From Piper betle (taxonomy: Eukaryota > Streptophyta > Magnoliopsida > Piperales > Piperaceae): 64,000 nucleotides of DNA. This document shows, piece after piece, positions 37,294 to 49,609 of this stretch. Position 1 is the first letter of the stretch. Each line of letters opens with the position of its first letter. Position numbers and translations under genes: made by a program. The notes under the pieces were generated by a model. That model searched no databases, had not been told where the DNA came from, and saw only the letters and a program-made list of their open reading frames with translations. Location of the stretch: positions 124,001 to 188,000 of the forward strand of contig JAURVB010012941.1 in assembly GCA_033002965.1 (NCBI GenBank). Direction: 5' to 3'.

Positions 37294-40254
37294 TCAAGGA
37301 CCTCGACTTCGGCGGAAGCACAGGCAGCCACCCTGCTGATCCACAGGAATCATACCTCCTCCCTTTGATGTATCAATGGCCTCCAACATGCTAACCGCTT
37401 CATCCATCTCTGGCCTCTTATCTGGGTTTGCATCCCAGCATCTCTTCATCACATTCACCAACGAGCTTGGGCAACAGCGAGGTATTTCTGGCCTCAAATT
37501 CTGCATTTACAATGTGAGTGTTTCAATGGTTGTATTAAGTTTGAAGCTTCGACGTAATGGAAGAGTCGCTTACTTGCCGCACAACTGCAGATGTTATCTC
37601 AGAGAAGCTGAGGTCTGGGTAGGGCATGTCACAGCAGTATATTTCCCAGAGACAGATGCCGAAGCTGTAGACATCACATTTTCTGTTATACGCACTTCCA
37701 TTTAGGACCTGTGTAGCCATTATTTGTTTAGTTCAACATGTGGCTTACAGAAGGGTAGTTACTTGAAAAAAAAGTGAAATAAGCTTTGCCAACCAAAGCA
37801 TATGCAATTTCAAGAGAGAAAAGATTGCGCTTGGCATACCTCAGGGGCCATATAACCAAGAGTTCCAGTTTCACCAGTCATGTCGTTTGGATTTTGCGCT
37901 TCTACTCGGGCAACTCCAAAATCTGCAATTTTTACAGTCCTTGTCTTGTCTAACAGCATGTTTTCGGTCTTCACATCTCTGTGGACTATCTTCTTTGAGT
38001 GGAGATAACTCAACCTTTAATTTGAATACGTAATGACGTGAATAAACATAAAAAGAGATGACTTATGACCAAGTTATTGGTTTTTGCAATCCATTATGAT
38101 TAAAATGAACATTTTTCTATATGATCAAAGAAATTTGGGACTGATGAAGATGACTATAAATCCTCATGATGAAGAGAGGCACAAGGACGGGAACCTTACC
38201 CTCGGGCCAGATCCAAGGACAGCTGAATCACAACTTTGAAAGCTAGTTTTCTTCTTCGGTTTTTTATAAGGAAGGATTTCAATGCACCTCCTGGAAGATA
38301 CTCTACAACTACACAACAGAAATTGGTTGGCATGCCCATGTTTCCATTCTCTGTCTGTATGTTTAGTCCTGCAGAGCCCATGGTGGCTCCAATAAACTGC
38401 ATTCAGAAGTACCAGAGTGTACTCAATTTCATGAAACTCTATTGCAGACCACAGACACTCGATGACAACTAGAACAGAAGCCTCACACATCCAACTGTAA
38501 GTTCTGATATATAAGTAGCCCTTTATTGATTTTAGGACAGCTAGCAATAATTATAATGCCACACAATGTCATAGAGCATTTTATGATACTAGCATGAACT
38601 ATGAAGTTTGTAATGTAACTTACAATATCTAAACTTAAAAAGTGGAGTTGCACTTGGCAACGCCCAGGAGACGCCAATGGACCCCATCGGCGTCGCTCAC
38701 CGGAGTTGCCAAAATTTTTTCAAAAAAGTGTATCGCATTGATCCTTCCTGATGAGTAATAACTAATTTTCAAATGTTCATATCAGACAATTCATCACAAC
38801 GATACAGCAGAAAGTGAAACTGTTACCTTAGTTACATTTGGATGATCAAGTTTATGCCATACAGCTACTTCTTGTGTGAATGCTGCTCTAAGTCCAGCTA
38901 TTTCAGCTTCTGTTCTATGCCCCTCTTCCCCCCAGTCAAGAAGCTTCACTGAAATTGAAACAACAAAGGTAAGAGTCTTCCATAACGATTAACAAATGTT
39001 TCAGACACATCTTTGCTGCTGCAGTTTTCGACTAACACTCAAAAGGGATAGGAGCCAGACATGTCATAAAGTAGGAAGATTTCATTATCCTAATAGCAAA
39101 TTTAGTTCCCTTGTAGATAATGTTGTCCTTAATATTCCTTTCCTGCAGATAACTTTTGGCAAACTTGTGTGCTTTTCGCCAACTAAGAGTCATGTTAGAT
39201 GATCTTAGCCACAAAAGATCACGAGAGTGACACAACAGAAAAAGGACTGCGCCAGAAACAGTTGGAATCACAAGAAACTCAAACAAAGGAACCTTATCAA
39301 GAAATGATCTCCATGTGAGAGTCACGGACCAGTTGACCAAAAATGAAGCCATATGGTGACGAAAAAGCAAACTATGCCAATAACCATATTGCATGCTGCT
39401 GATTTGTAAGTTTCAAAAAGCAAAGGGTGAACTTTGGTCATATGAGCTAAAGAAATAGAGTTTTGTTCAGTAAAAATTTCAAAAGGAAAGGGAGAGAAAT
39501 TAATAGCATATGCATAGAGATAATCAAGAGATTAAACCATCAAAATAGAAATGAAGCAACAGGTAAACATAATTCATGGCTCATGAACAGCCAGCCACAT
39601 CTCCGATGGCTCAAAACAAAACTAGCAAACGGGCACAAAGATACCATTGGTAAAAGCTGTTATTGAGCAAAGAACATCAATACATGGTGTCGGCAAAACA
39701 GAGAAAAGACTAGAAATATTAGAGGAAAGAGGTGCAACAAAATGATCATGGCTCATGACCAGCCACATTTCTGATGCCACAAAACAATTACACCATTTCA
39801 AAAGGCAAGCATTCTGAGTAGCAAAATCATGTTCTGATCCTCAAGCACATATTTACCTAGAACTAGAATGATTGCAAGTAACAAGAACAGAAAAAAATAA
39901 TGATATTTGAGAATTGCATCATGCTAAAAAGAAAGAGGAACCAATGGGATCACTGTGAAGGACATCAATGCGGATATCGACAGAGTTTGAGGCTTTTGGA
40001 GGGGTACCTGCAACATCAATGCCGTCGTAGATCCCCCGGTGAACGGTGCCGAAGGTGCCCCTGCCAATGACAGTCTTGATGACAAGCTTGGAAGGGTCGA
40101 TCTCCCACTCCTCCCTAGCAGCAGCCCTGCCCAGCTGCTCCTTCTTCTGCTTCTCCATCGTCCATGCCCGGCTCAGATGCCTCTCCAGCTGCTCATCCAA
40201 GCTCTTCAGATCGATCTGATCCGCTCTCACGAACCCTTCTTCCCCCTCCTTCAT
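37294..40254 (-). CDS. Raf-like MAPKKK (MRK1/STY-type serine/threonine-tyrosine kinase, group C)
   Basis: Soluble 360-residue protein kinase. Exons on the minus strand: 40008-40254, 38827-38948, 38200-38396, 37840-38014, 37574-37708 and 37294-37500; phases agree and the frame is unbroken. The N-terminus has the [21 protein letters not shown] block that defines this plant group, then the glycine loop [12 protein letters not shown], lysine in [30 protein letters not shown] and GTLGYMAPE. The C-terminus ends [14 protein letters not shown] and a Cys-rich [10 protein letters not shown], typical of relatives of Arabidopsis At3g22750 and MRK1. The start at 40254 is chosen because the conserved block follows; a splice acceptor at about 40297 suggests a 5' UTR intron. 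The substrate is unknown. Confidence 0.92.
38654..38712. repeat. GC-rich foldback insert in kinase intron 2
   Basis: TTGGCAAC at 38654-38661 is the reverse complement of GTTGCCAA at 38705-38712. The enclosed bases are GC-rich, unlike the surrounding AT-rich intron. It may be a fragment of a small inverted-repeat transposon. Confidence 0.4.
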
Positions 40255-42568
40255 CTCCGCCACCGAACTCCCCCTCTCCTCCCCTTGCTTTGCCTGCAAC
40301 CACACACCGCATAAACAGAAAAAGCAATCAATAAAAAGATCCAACCTTTGAGAAACCAATGTGGATGCAATGCTACAAACAACAATTATGAACCATGTTT
40401 GCTGTGGTTATTGCAGGCACATGGATTGATTGCCTTTGCTCAACCTGTTCTTCAGACCCACCACACACACACCCACACTCTCTCTCCCCCTCTTCTCGCC
40501 TCCTTCTACCTTCCAACCCTGTAAAATAAGCTTTGCTTTTACCACCACCTCCTCCTCGGTTTCGTACTTGTACCATGGGTATATATCATCATCATAACAT
40601 ATATCACCTCAACACACAAAAAAAGGTTTATATTGATAGTTGCAACACATGTCTCTCTACCCAGATCAATCTCTTTGTATGTATATGTATTTGTACGTAG
40701 CAATAGCAATCCACAGATGGCATCTCTCACCTTTTTTGGCCATTCTCAAATCTGCTTATCTTTGTCCTTTGACCTCTGCCTCACTTTTATACTGCTTCCT
40801 GTTTACTTTTCCCATATATGAATGTACATTGGTAGTTGCATATTTCTACCCAGGTTCGTATATGTACAAATGTAACCTTTGAGGCATGCTTTTATTTTTA
40901 AATATAGTCCAAATTTACAGTGCACCAATTAGAAGTTAAAAACTTAGAACTGATTGTAGCTTCAAAAAGAAAAAAAACACATTGTTGCTTTAGAACAACA
41001 ATTACAATGTAGCTTCAAGGAAAATGAATTTGCTTGTTAAAATGAATAAGCAGTACTGTAGTTGTCCTCACTCCATCAATAGGTTTTGCTTCGAAGCGTG
41101 TGTTGGTTGTTTGCATGTTTCTCTACCCAGATTGATCCTTTCCTTCGCATGCATAATAATAGATCTTCTTCAGATCTACTTCTATCTGTCTTTTGACCTC
41201 ACTTGTAGACTTTTCTTTCTCGTCTGCTAAGAGTCTTTTTTCAATCTTATTCAACCGTTAATCCTGCCTTGCCTTATCCTTTATTCTATCATTATCTACC
41301 CTCTTAGAGACCAAGTATTTAATGTTGTGGCTAGATCTTGGTGTCAATCTCTAGTTTTACTTTAAAACAAGTAGCCCAAGTATTTATACATAATATTTGT
41401 TTTGCACCAATGGAGAAACTACCACAATCCAAAATGAGGGGCACGTAAATTGGGTCTTAATCTGATTTGAAGATCCCAATCAGTGTATAATTTTAAGCCT
41501 CATCATCATCTTCATTAACCAAAAAATCCGTGGTTAGATAGCTTAACTTTGTATTTGAAGGTCATTATTGATCTCCCCCTTGGACATTTTGAGCCCACCG
41601 TTTTGTCTCGATAATTTAATAACTTCTTTCACTTGGGATCTGTGATGAATGACTTGCACTTCAGATATATGTATCCAATCCTATAATGTACTTGACTGGA
41701 CAAAGAAAATAAAAACAAAGATAACTTCATAGCCAAAGGTCCCTTGTTTTGGATGAACACTAAATTAAAAAAAAAGTTTGAGGATATTATTTAGGATGAA
41801 CTTCCCTTGATATCATCCAAGATAAGGATGAACATAGAACATGATTTAGTTTCCGGGTTTCCCTCAAACTCAAAGAAGTTTATTGCGTACATAATGCCAA
41901 TACTATGAATCTGGATATCATTGCTGATCTGGTCCTCTCTTTATCCAGTCCTCCCAAGGACACTAATTGATTCATTGTCATCTTTAAATGTGACCAATCC
42001 ATGACAAGTTGCAAGCGGGGGGGTGTATACTTTTGTGGGCAGTGGGGGAGATGCAAGATGAGTAATTGAATCCGGTTTTCTCAGAGATCCATGTCTGGTG
42101 TCTGAAGGGGTGGCTAGGGGAAATGTTATTGAAATGCTATTGGGTGTTACATGTGACTTATTCTCTTGGCAGGATTAGAATACTGAGGCAAGAAATATAA
42201 GGGGGAAGCTGTGTGTGGTGTTGTTGGAGGGGACAGACCAATCTGCTTGAATCAATTTCTCAATGACGAAACAAATGACATTGCTTGGCTCATTTTTAGG
42301 AGTAATATTGTATATAAAATCAAAGTTTATCTCTAATAAAATCAAAGCTTATTAAAGAGGGATTGTCATGGACGATGCTTGTGACTAGTTAATTGTAAGT
42401 TTATTTATAATACATAAAATTGCATTTATGATATAGAAAGGCGATATTGATTAGTTCAGTGCCGTTTATGATAACTTTGAAAAAAAACAACAATCATGAA
42501 GATAGGGAAATAGTTATTAATCCCATGTATCGTAAGTGAATAGAAAGGGAAGTGTGAAAGAATCGGCT

Positions 42569-42605
42569 GCTTGCGCCGACCGGCTGTGCAAGTCGGCGCT
42601 CAAGC
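42569..42605. repeat. GC-rich hairpin in AT-rich spacer
   Basis: GCGCCGAC pairs with GTCGGCGC across an 11-nt loop, and the outer GCTTG/CAAGC extends the stem with a small bulge. It is isolated in DNA that is otherwise AT-rich. Confidence 0.5.
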
Positions 42606-43514
42606 AATCATGTTGACGATGCAAAGACAGAGGTGTCAATCAATTCACTTAATTTCCATGCAAGGATTACGTGAAGATAATACACCGTACAGTCAATTCC
42701 TTCTATATAATATCTACCCAAATCACTTCATAATTTACGGGTCCAAATTGTATATATCTTTCAAGTATATTTACGTAATTATACTAGCTCAAAATATAAA
42801 TTAATAAATTAAATCATATTTTTTAAAGTAAGAATTTTTATTTATAAATATGATCTTCTTTTAATAAATATTAAATATGTAATTAAATTGAGAGATATTT
42901 TCGAAATTTTTATACTTAGCCCTTTGCTAGTTCTAACTCATAATCTTGGTCGTTGCTAGCCTTAGTTTATAACCTTTCTTTGCCCTGTGATTGATATTCT
43001 AGCTAATATCTTTAGTTCAGTCTACCTTCTAATACAGAATAAGAAGCTCCAATACAATTTGCAATAATTCAGCCTAAAGTATAAATTAAATGGTTAGTAT
43101 AAATTAACTAGTTAATCAAGTTAAAAATTTATAATTTATTCTCACTTATAAACATGATCTTAGCTTAATAGGTATTAAATATTGAATTAAATTGAAGGAT
43201 CTCATAATTTAGTTATATATGTGTGTTTCTTTGGACCAAACTCCTCACCTTCACCATTTCTCTAATCCTCGTGAATATTTGAGTAAACCTATTTCTTAGT
43301 TCTAATAGATAACTTTGTCACTTCCACTAATTTCTTCTTTCTGAAATCATCGAATCTAGAAGTTAGATCATGACCAACATTCATATTTCATATGCACAAA
43401 TTAACATATTATGTGTAGCAATTTCAGCTTTTTCAACACCTTCCATCTGAAACTAGTTTTATAAGGAGTCTCTGCATTCTCAGATAAATACATGGGTATT
43501 TAGTTCTTGCAGCT

Positions 43515-43518
<4 letters not shown>

Positions 43519-43563
<45 letters not shown>
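43519..43563. repeat. (TA)n microsatellite
   Basis: About 22 uninterrupted AT units. The Tyr-Ile reading frame over it is an artefact of the repeat. Confidence 0.9.
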
Positions 43564-43566
<3 letters not shown>

Positions 43567-44733
43567 GTAGATGGTCTTACTACAAGAAAACATAGTATTA
43601 TCATTGAAAATATCACCCATGAAATTTTCTTCCAATCGGTCAACGGATTTAATAGTCATTTTCTTGATAGTGAAAATTTTCGATTATTAAGATCAGATTA
43701 TATTATGTGATGATAAATTATTGGCTAAGTTTCTTTGCAAATGTCAAGTGGATTGCAATCTTAGGAGGCCCCTGCCCCACAAAGAAAATTTTTGACTTTT
43801 CATTATCATTTTGTCAAAGAGACACATCTTATCTTATAAGACTATCTACTGTCTAAAGAACATAGTTTAGAAAACTCTAAATTCATGGAATTGACTCCAA
43901 ACAAACTTGGGGTAATTTATTTATTTTTAATTATGTAACTAAAATAGTATTTAAAATTATTGTATATGGCACTCAAAAATATTAAATATGTGATTTATAT
44001 TATTTTAAAATATTAATTAAAAGAAAATTAAAACATTTTAATAACTTTTATTATTTGACTTAAAGAGTCAATTATATAATTTATTACAATAGAGTTATTT
44101 ATAAAGTTTGCCTCGAAAAACGACAAAGTATAATTCATGCTCTTAAGAGCATGTATAAAACAAGGACTCTTGGAAGTAAACATGAGGAAAAAGAAATCAT
44201 AAGTATATTCGATATATAATTATTATATTTGATTATATATAAATATAGAAACCCATAAACTACTAATAAAAATATCATGATTGAGATATATACAACAAAT
44301 TGTAGGTACGTATAAGAATGCAATTTTATCAATCTAAATTATGGATTTTAATCCCATGCAACTTATGTATTTACCAATTGTTAACCAGATCCTATGAGTG
44401 CAATTGATTAATGAACGGTGAATTAATTCACTTAACTACTTGAAGCCTTGCTAATTCTCCAAATCTTTCTTTGCCAAAAAATAAAAGAAAATGTCAATCC
44501 AAGCAATGCAAAATATATAGCCGTAATTATATTATACAAACAAAATCAAGCATCTTGATCAAAGCTTTACAACATCGATCGATCGACAATTATCAAAGTT
44601 TCTGTATTTATTCTGAAAATCTGATGAACAGGTTCTTTATTCTTTCAGTTAATTACACGAAGAACAATCCATACAGATTCGAAAAAAACAAATTGTCGAT
44701 CGACCCAGCTGACAAATTATGTTCTTCAAGTGG

Positions 44734-46129
44734 CTAGCTAGCAGTATGAACCAACTCGTTCAACCTTTGATGCACCCTTTCTGAATCAAACCCCAATCTG
44801 GAGTATAAAACCTGCACCCAATTCCAAACCAGATGAATTATTATTTTTGGGTTTTCGATGAATCATGAAAAAATAGAAGATAATAATGTTAATTAAGATA
44901 AATATCAAGTGGGCTTTTCTTGATTAAGATGAGGACGTTTTTTGTCCCTCTTCTTACACGACAAGGAAATAGGGCCATCATGTTCTCTTATAGAGCTTTA
45001 TTGACAAATTTGTCGCTATGACTCCTTGTTAATTTTCTAAAAAACCGCCGGTCGAAGAACATACAGATACATTGATATAAACATATAAAGGATCAATTTT
45101 AAGAACTGAAATGTTATATTTATTACAAGAAAACAATCATTTGTAGCGTTAGAAATATAATAAAGGATTTTAAGAAAGTGAAATGTTATTATACTAATCA
45201 TGCATGCAAGAGAAGCGTTTTCATAAAATTTGTGACAAAATTTTAATACGTCTTTTTTTTATGTCACCGTATTTTGGTGAGAATATTGTGACGTATTTAA
45301 ATGATTAAACAAGGCATGCATGGTAAGATTGAAACCAACCTGGGATTGTATAATGTGCAAGGCCTTGTCGCCGACCAGGGAGAAGTTGGCATTGGTGACT
45401 TCAAGACCTTCTTCCTCGAGAACGCCGATCACATCACAGAAAAAACTTTCTAGGAGGATCACTGATCATGAGCACAATCTTGAGGTTCGATCCTATCTCC
45501 GTCACCTCCACAATCGGCGAGCTATGGTCGCCCAGCATTAGCCCGCTGCTCATGCCACTGTTGATCTGTCCCATTGACACAGTCATGATCAGTTTCCTCT
45601 TCTCACGGAGCCGATCAACCTGCTGCGTCAATCCCTTTATGTAAACTGCTGCTTGATCCAGTTGTTCCTGCTGCGAAAACGCCCCCTGCATTACCAATCC
45701 ATTGAGCTTAATACACAAAAATTAGCACAATATAGATCACCCAGTACGAGAGGCAAGCTCTCTTCTTGGCATTTTTCTACAGAACCCATGTCTTGTCATT
45801 GTTGTTAACGCGCACGAATTCACTTTACAGGGCTTTTAATTAGATGAAGTGATCGTTCAACATAGCGTCAAAGTCATCTCGAGAATGTACTGTACGACTG
45901 ATTGTCTGAACAATCATCGCACCTTACAAGCTGGTAGGCATTCGATAGATAATATGAGTTTTGCATTGTCGATGTAACATATAAGTGACGAGAACAAATA
46001 ATTAGAAACCTTCAAATAGTGGGGTGGAATGAGGGAGGAGAGCTTGAAGCAGAGTTTTTTCATGTTAATCCTCCTGTTCTTCTCCACTTCCTTCCTCAGC
46101 AGCTTAACACCTTCCTGGCAGCTCTTCAT
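44734..46129 (-). CDS. bHLH transcription factor, bHLH162/ORG2-like, one frame break
   Basis: Nuclear DNA-binding protein. Exons on the minus strand: 46010-46129, 45340-45685 and 44734-44811, all phase 0. Exon 1 gives the basic region and helix 1 (EVEKNRRINMKKLCFKLSSL); exon 2 gives helix 2 (SQQEQLDQAAVYIKGL) and an ACT-like tail (GLEVTNANFSLVGDKALHII); exon 3 ends LGFDSERVHQRLNELV. The basic region has Glu-Lys-Asn-Arg-Arg, as in the plant Ib/bHLH162 group, instead of the usual His-x-x-x-Glu, so E-box binding may be altered; that is inference. In exon 2 the frame slips in a T6 run (plus-strand A run 45440-45445) between DPPRK and FFCDVIGVL; five Ts would restore it. The start at 46129 is chosen; an in-frame ATG at 46171 is possible. 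Confidence 0.87.
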
Positions 46130-46237
46130 CGCTCGCTTCGGTCTCAAGAACTCCGAACAACCCAAAAACAAAACTCGAGAATCTCGAATAGTTAATCAAT
46201 CCGGCAAGTGTTCCGGCAGCATAAATAAAGGTTTGAG

Positions 46238-46310
46238 GGAAGAGATGGGCCCCCATTTTAGGTCATGGTGATGGGAAGAGATAGGACCACATTTGAGGTC
46301 ATGAGCAGGG
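46238..46310. repeat. Tandem duplication of about 36 bp upstream of the bHLH gene
   Basis: AAGAGATGGGCCCCCATTTT and AAGAGATAGGACCACATTTG begin two adjacent related units, each going on to a GGTCATG motif and then GGG. It lies 110-180 bases upstream of the bHLH start codon, so in its promoter or leader. Confidence 0.6.
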
Positions 46311-46859
46311 AATTAAGGATGGACTTGCCCAGCTTCACCGACCACAGAAATGTTCGAATATAAAATATTACCTGTGCTGTTCCACCACAAAAAACCTTCC
46401 TTGAAAATAATTATATTTTTGCACTCTCAAAACATTAAAAAAAAGGGTATAATATTTTTAAGACTGTTCAAACTTTGAGCGAATGGTGGGTCGGCTTGAA
46501 ATTAATTAATTAATTAATAATTTGATAAACTATAAACAAAGCTTAAACAAGGGAGTCTAACTTGGCTTAGCTTGCCTCTAAACAGATCAAGCTCGGGTAT
46601 TTCTCAAAATGATTAGCTACTTTAAAAAATTTACAATATGTATTGCTTATCACCTAGGTTAATTTATCACCTAAAAATGTTTTGGCTTGCTTCGATTTGA
46701 ATTTATAAATGATATTAGAGTTAGAACGAATTCTAATTGGCTGGCTTGGAATAATATATGAGCGTAACCCGGCTTTATTAATTAGATCGCTTCAAAACAT
46801 GCTCGAATATTTCTTAAAATGATTAACCACTTCAATTAGAATATTTAAGACAAGGCTTA
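46311..46859. other. AT-rich spacer, nothing recognised
   Basis: No gene seen. Possible left half of the repeat that ends at 47092, but no clear left end was found. Confidence 0.4.
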
Positions 46860-47092
46860 ACCCGGTTTCGAGCTCACGAACGCGCTGAGTTCGAGCTTGA
46901 ACAAATTAAACAGTTTAAGTGTATTAGAGTTCGAATTGAGCTCGAACACATAAAAGATATTCGTATCGAACTCGAGCATGTATGTTTAAAACTCGTTCGA
47001 TTTCGAATCGAGTTCGAATGAGTTTCAAACTATTCGAGCCGAATTCAAATACAAGTTGAGTTCAGCTCGCTCGCTCGATTAGCACCCCTAAT
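46860..47092. repeat. Second copy of the ACTCGAAC-type TIR repeat (right half)
   Basis: The segment follows the order of 23930-24137: GAGCTCGAACACATAAAAGATATTCG, then AACTCG...CATGTATGT, AAAACTCGTTCGAT, GAGTTTCAAACTATT and the terminal CGCTCGATTAGCACCCCT. It has diverged by many point changes. It confirms a dispersed family, and its right end marks the element boundary. Confidence 0.7.
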
Positions 47093-47533
47093 CAAGAGTA
47101 CAACCTTGACTTATCATCTAATCCATTAGTTTCCTGTTTGGTTGTGATGATAAAATTAAGCAAGTGGTTAATTGGATCAAAGAAAATAATTAAGCTTTGA
47201 GAAGGAATAAGTTGGGTATGAAAGGAGCAGCTGCCGCAAGTTGGGTCAATAAAGAGATGGCCATCTAAGAAAACACCTGTTAATTTATTTTTAGTCTGAT
47301 GGACAAGCATGGTGCATGCACATATATTATTTTTGCATGAAGTTAAAAGGACTAAATTAAGAATAGTAGAAGCCAGGACCAGATTTTTATGGGGAACCTG
47401 AATATTCTAAATCCCTTACCTATAACAATCATTTAGGGTGCAAAAATGAGTGAATCACCCGTAGATCAAAGGTTGGTTTTGTTCCAATATGTATATGTAA
47501 AGACTTTTAAACTAGTTGGTATTCTAACAACAA
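47093..47533. other. Spacer, nothing recognised
   Basis: No gene or repeat identified. Confidence 0.4.
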
Positions 47534-47690
47534 CACTATAGCATGATAAAAATATCATTTGTCATGGCCAAAAGGCATGGCAATTAACTGAGCCGTGGCA
47601 ATTGTCACGGTTAAATTCGTGGCAGTTGTAGCCGGGACAGTCTAATTTTACCACGGCGATTAAGCCGTAGCAACATTTAGCCACCGGAAA
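47534..47690. mobile_element. CACTA-like transposon end with subterminal repeats
   Basis: CACTATAGCATGATAAAAAT is followed by several direct and inverted copies of a CCGTGGCAATTG-like motif (for example GCCGTGGCAATTGTCACGGT at about 47592). A CACTA terminus with repeated subterminal motifs is the hallmark of En/Spm-type elements. A TAGTG at 47788-47792 could be the other end of a 260-bp element, but the flanking 3-bp sequences (CAA, TTT) do not match, so only one end is claimed. Confidence 0.45.
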
Positions 47691-47792
47691 CGCATATCCG
47701 TTGTTTTTACCGTAATAGTTGTATTTGGAACATTTATTTATCCTCACACCAAACCATTTATAACTTGAAGCCCATACTTGGGGGAAATAGTG

Positions 47793-49609
47793 TTTTCAAG
47801 ATATGTGGACGAAGACGATGATAATTTCAATATCAAGAAAGAAAAAAATACACTTTGCATGCGGCGGGGTATGAGCCAAGCACATCACAGTCAAGTCATC
47901 TGCATATACGGAGATAGCGAATTTGTAAGTGTGAAACCATCGTTGGCCGCAAAGTTGGGAAAGTACACACTTCGTCAACACAACTTCGTGCTTCGTCTTA
48001 TTGCACCACAACAATACTCATTATTGAAAATTGAAAGCTGATATGGTGAGATTAACACTGCTAAATTGAACCTCCAGTCTAAATAAAATCATGTACCACA
48101 TGCTAAATTAGATCGTCAAAGTTGTCTCACTCGAGTAATCGAAAAGTCGTTATCTGTGTTGAATCGGACCACATATTTATCAGTGAGGATGTCTCATCTC
48201 ATCTCATCTCATAATAATACTGGCGGGTAACTTTTCATCAGAGTTGTTACCTTTAGAAAAGTTGTAACCTTAGTTAATAACTAGAAATTAAATAATAATT
48301 TCTAACAAGCCCAAATCTCGCTCTTCTATCATAACCACTAAATATACTAACGGAAATCAAAAATTATAAATTATAAATTATGGGCTTAAAAATAGAATTT
48401 ATCCAACTAGAGTATGGAATAGAATATTTCAATATCAACAAATTATTATTAGCTTTGAAGAATTATCTATCCCCAAAAGGCCCAGATAAAATAACTAGGC
48501 CCATCTTACAAGCCCATACGTATTAGAGGCCCAACTGCATTCCCCAAAACTTGGGATGACTCTTAACGCCGTTAGTTAACAGCATGCTCTCCCGTTCGAT
48601 ACTTAAGTGAACTTTCCATATTTCCCATAATACCCTCACTCGAAATGACACATTTGACCCCTCGCCCTTCGCCTGCCTTTCCTTTCCTCCTCGTGCTCCT
48701 CCTCCAAGGCACTAATCGACTCTGGTTCCTACAATGATGACAGAAGAAAAGTGAAAATGTATGCAGGTAGGAAATTAACTTTGACGTTGCTTTTAAAAAT
48801 CGAAGTATAAAGTTTGATGCTTGGGGCACTACTGTTGCAAGCCAGGAAACGAGGAGACTAGCAGCAGGGCGTCATTGCCATTAAGGTCGTCACCGCCGTC
48901 ATCCACGTTGACGTCCAAACCGTCGCCGCCAATTAATGAGATCGAGATAGGCAACGGGAACGGTATATTTGTGTTAGGGATTTTAGTTTTTTTGTTAGCA
49001 GTTGGATCTAATTTAATGGCTTAAAAATAAAATAGCTCAAAAATTAATTTTAAGCTAGCCTAAGCTTTTTTTTGTTCCGTATATATATATATATATCCAC
49101 TTCTGTTATCATGTTTTACTTTATGTAAAATCAGGTTAGATAAGTCATACAATGGGATTAAAGGCACCTTTGCTGAATAAAAAAATCGTGCGAATAAATT
49201 AAAAATAAAAATATAAAAGTACTGCAAGTGAGGAAAGATGCAAGGAATTTTGACGTGGTTTTTGGTTTTTTAAGATAACTCAAATTCTTAAGTTAATCTA
49301 CAATAGTTTAATAATTACGAATTCAATATTTTTTTATTTATAGTTTATATAAAATAATGAATTTTGTTATCTTTTGAATTGATAGACTTTTGATAAATTC
49401 GATTTCAATGCCTTAGTTTATCCCTTTATTAATAACTTCACTATTATGTCCAAATCATCTAAAAACGGTGGAAAAGACCTTATTTTCGTCTCAATTCGAA
49501 GTTGGGAAAGCTTATAAATTATTTATAGAAGGATATTAGACTGAATAAAACCGTTTCAAGTTAGTTCAAAATAATACAGGACACCGCATGGTGTATTCGG
49601 GCTTAAGAA
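47793..49609. other. Spacer with an orphan promoter-like motif cluster
   Basis: No gene recognised. Four GGCCCA/AGCCCA motifs within 60 bases (48478-48537) look like a promoter, followed by pyrimidine-rich sequence at 48655-48710, but no supported coding region follows. Short (TA)n at about 49081-49096. Confidence 0.35.
48478..48537. promoter_or_regulatory. Cluster of site II-type GGCCCA motifs
   Basis: GGCCCAG, GGCCCAT, AGCCCAT and GGCCCAA occur within 60 bases. Site II clusters bind TCP factors in plant promoters. No gene could be assigned on either side, so function is uncertain. Confidence 0.35.

Larger units (their letters stand above)
40255..44733. other. Spacer and kinase upstream region
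   Basis: From 40255 to about 40560 the sequence is pyrimidine- and CA-rich on the plus strand (purine-rich on the kinase strand) and is likely leader/promoter of the kinase. Beyond that it is AT-rich with no recognised gene. It includes a GC-rich hairpin (42569-42605) and a (TA)n run (43519-43563), listed separately. Confidence 0.45.

Noticed and set aside
43519..43563. Tyr-Ile repeat protein
   Set aside because: Translation of a TA microsatellite.
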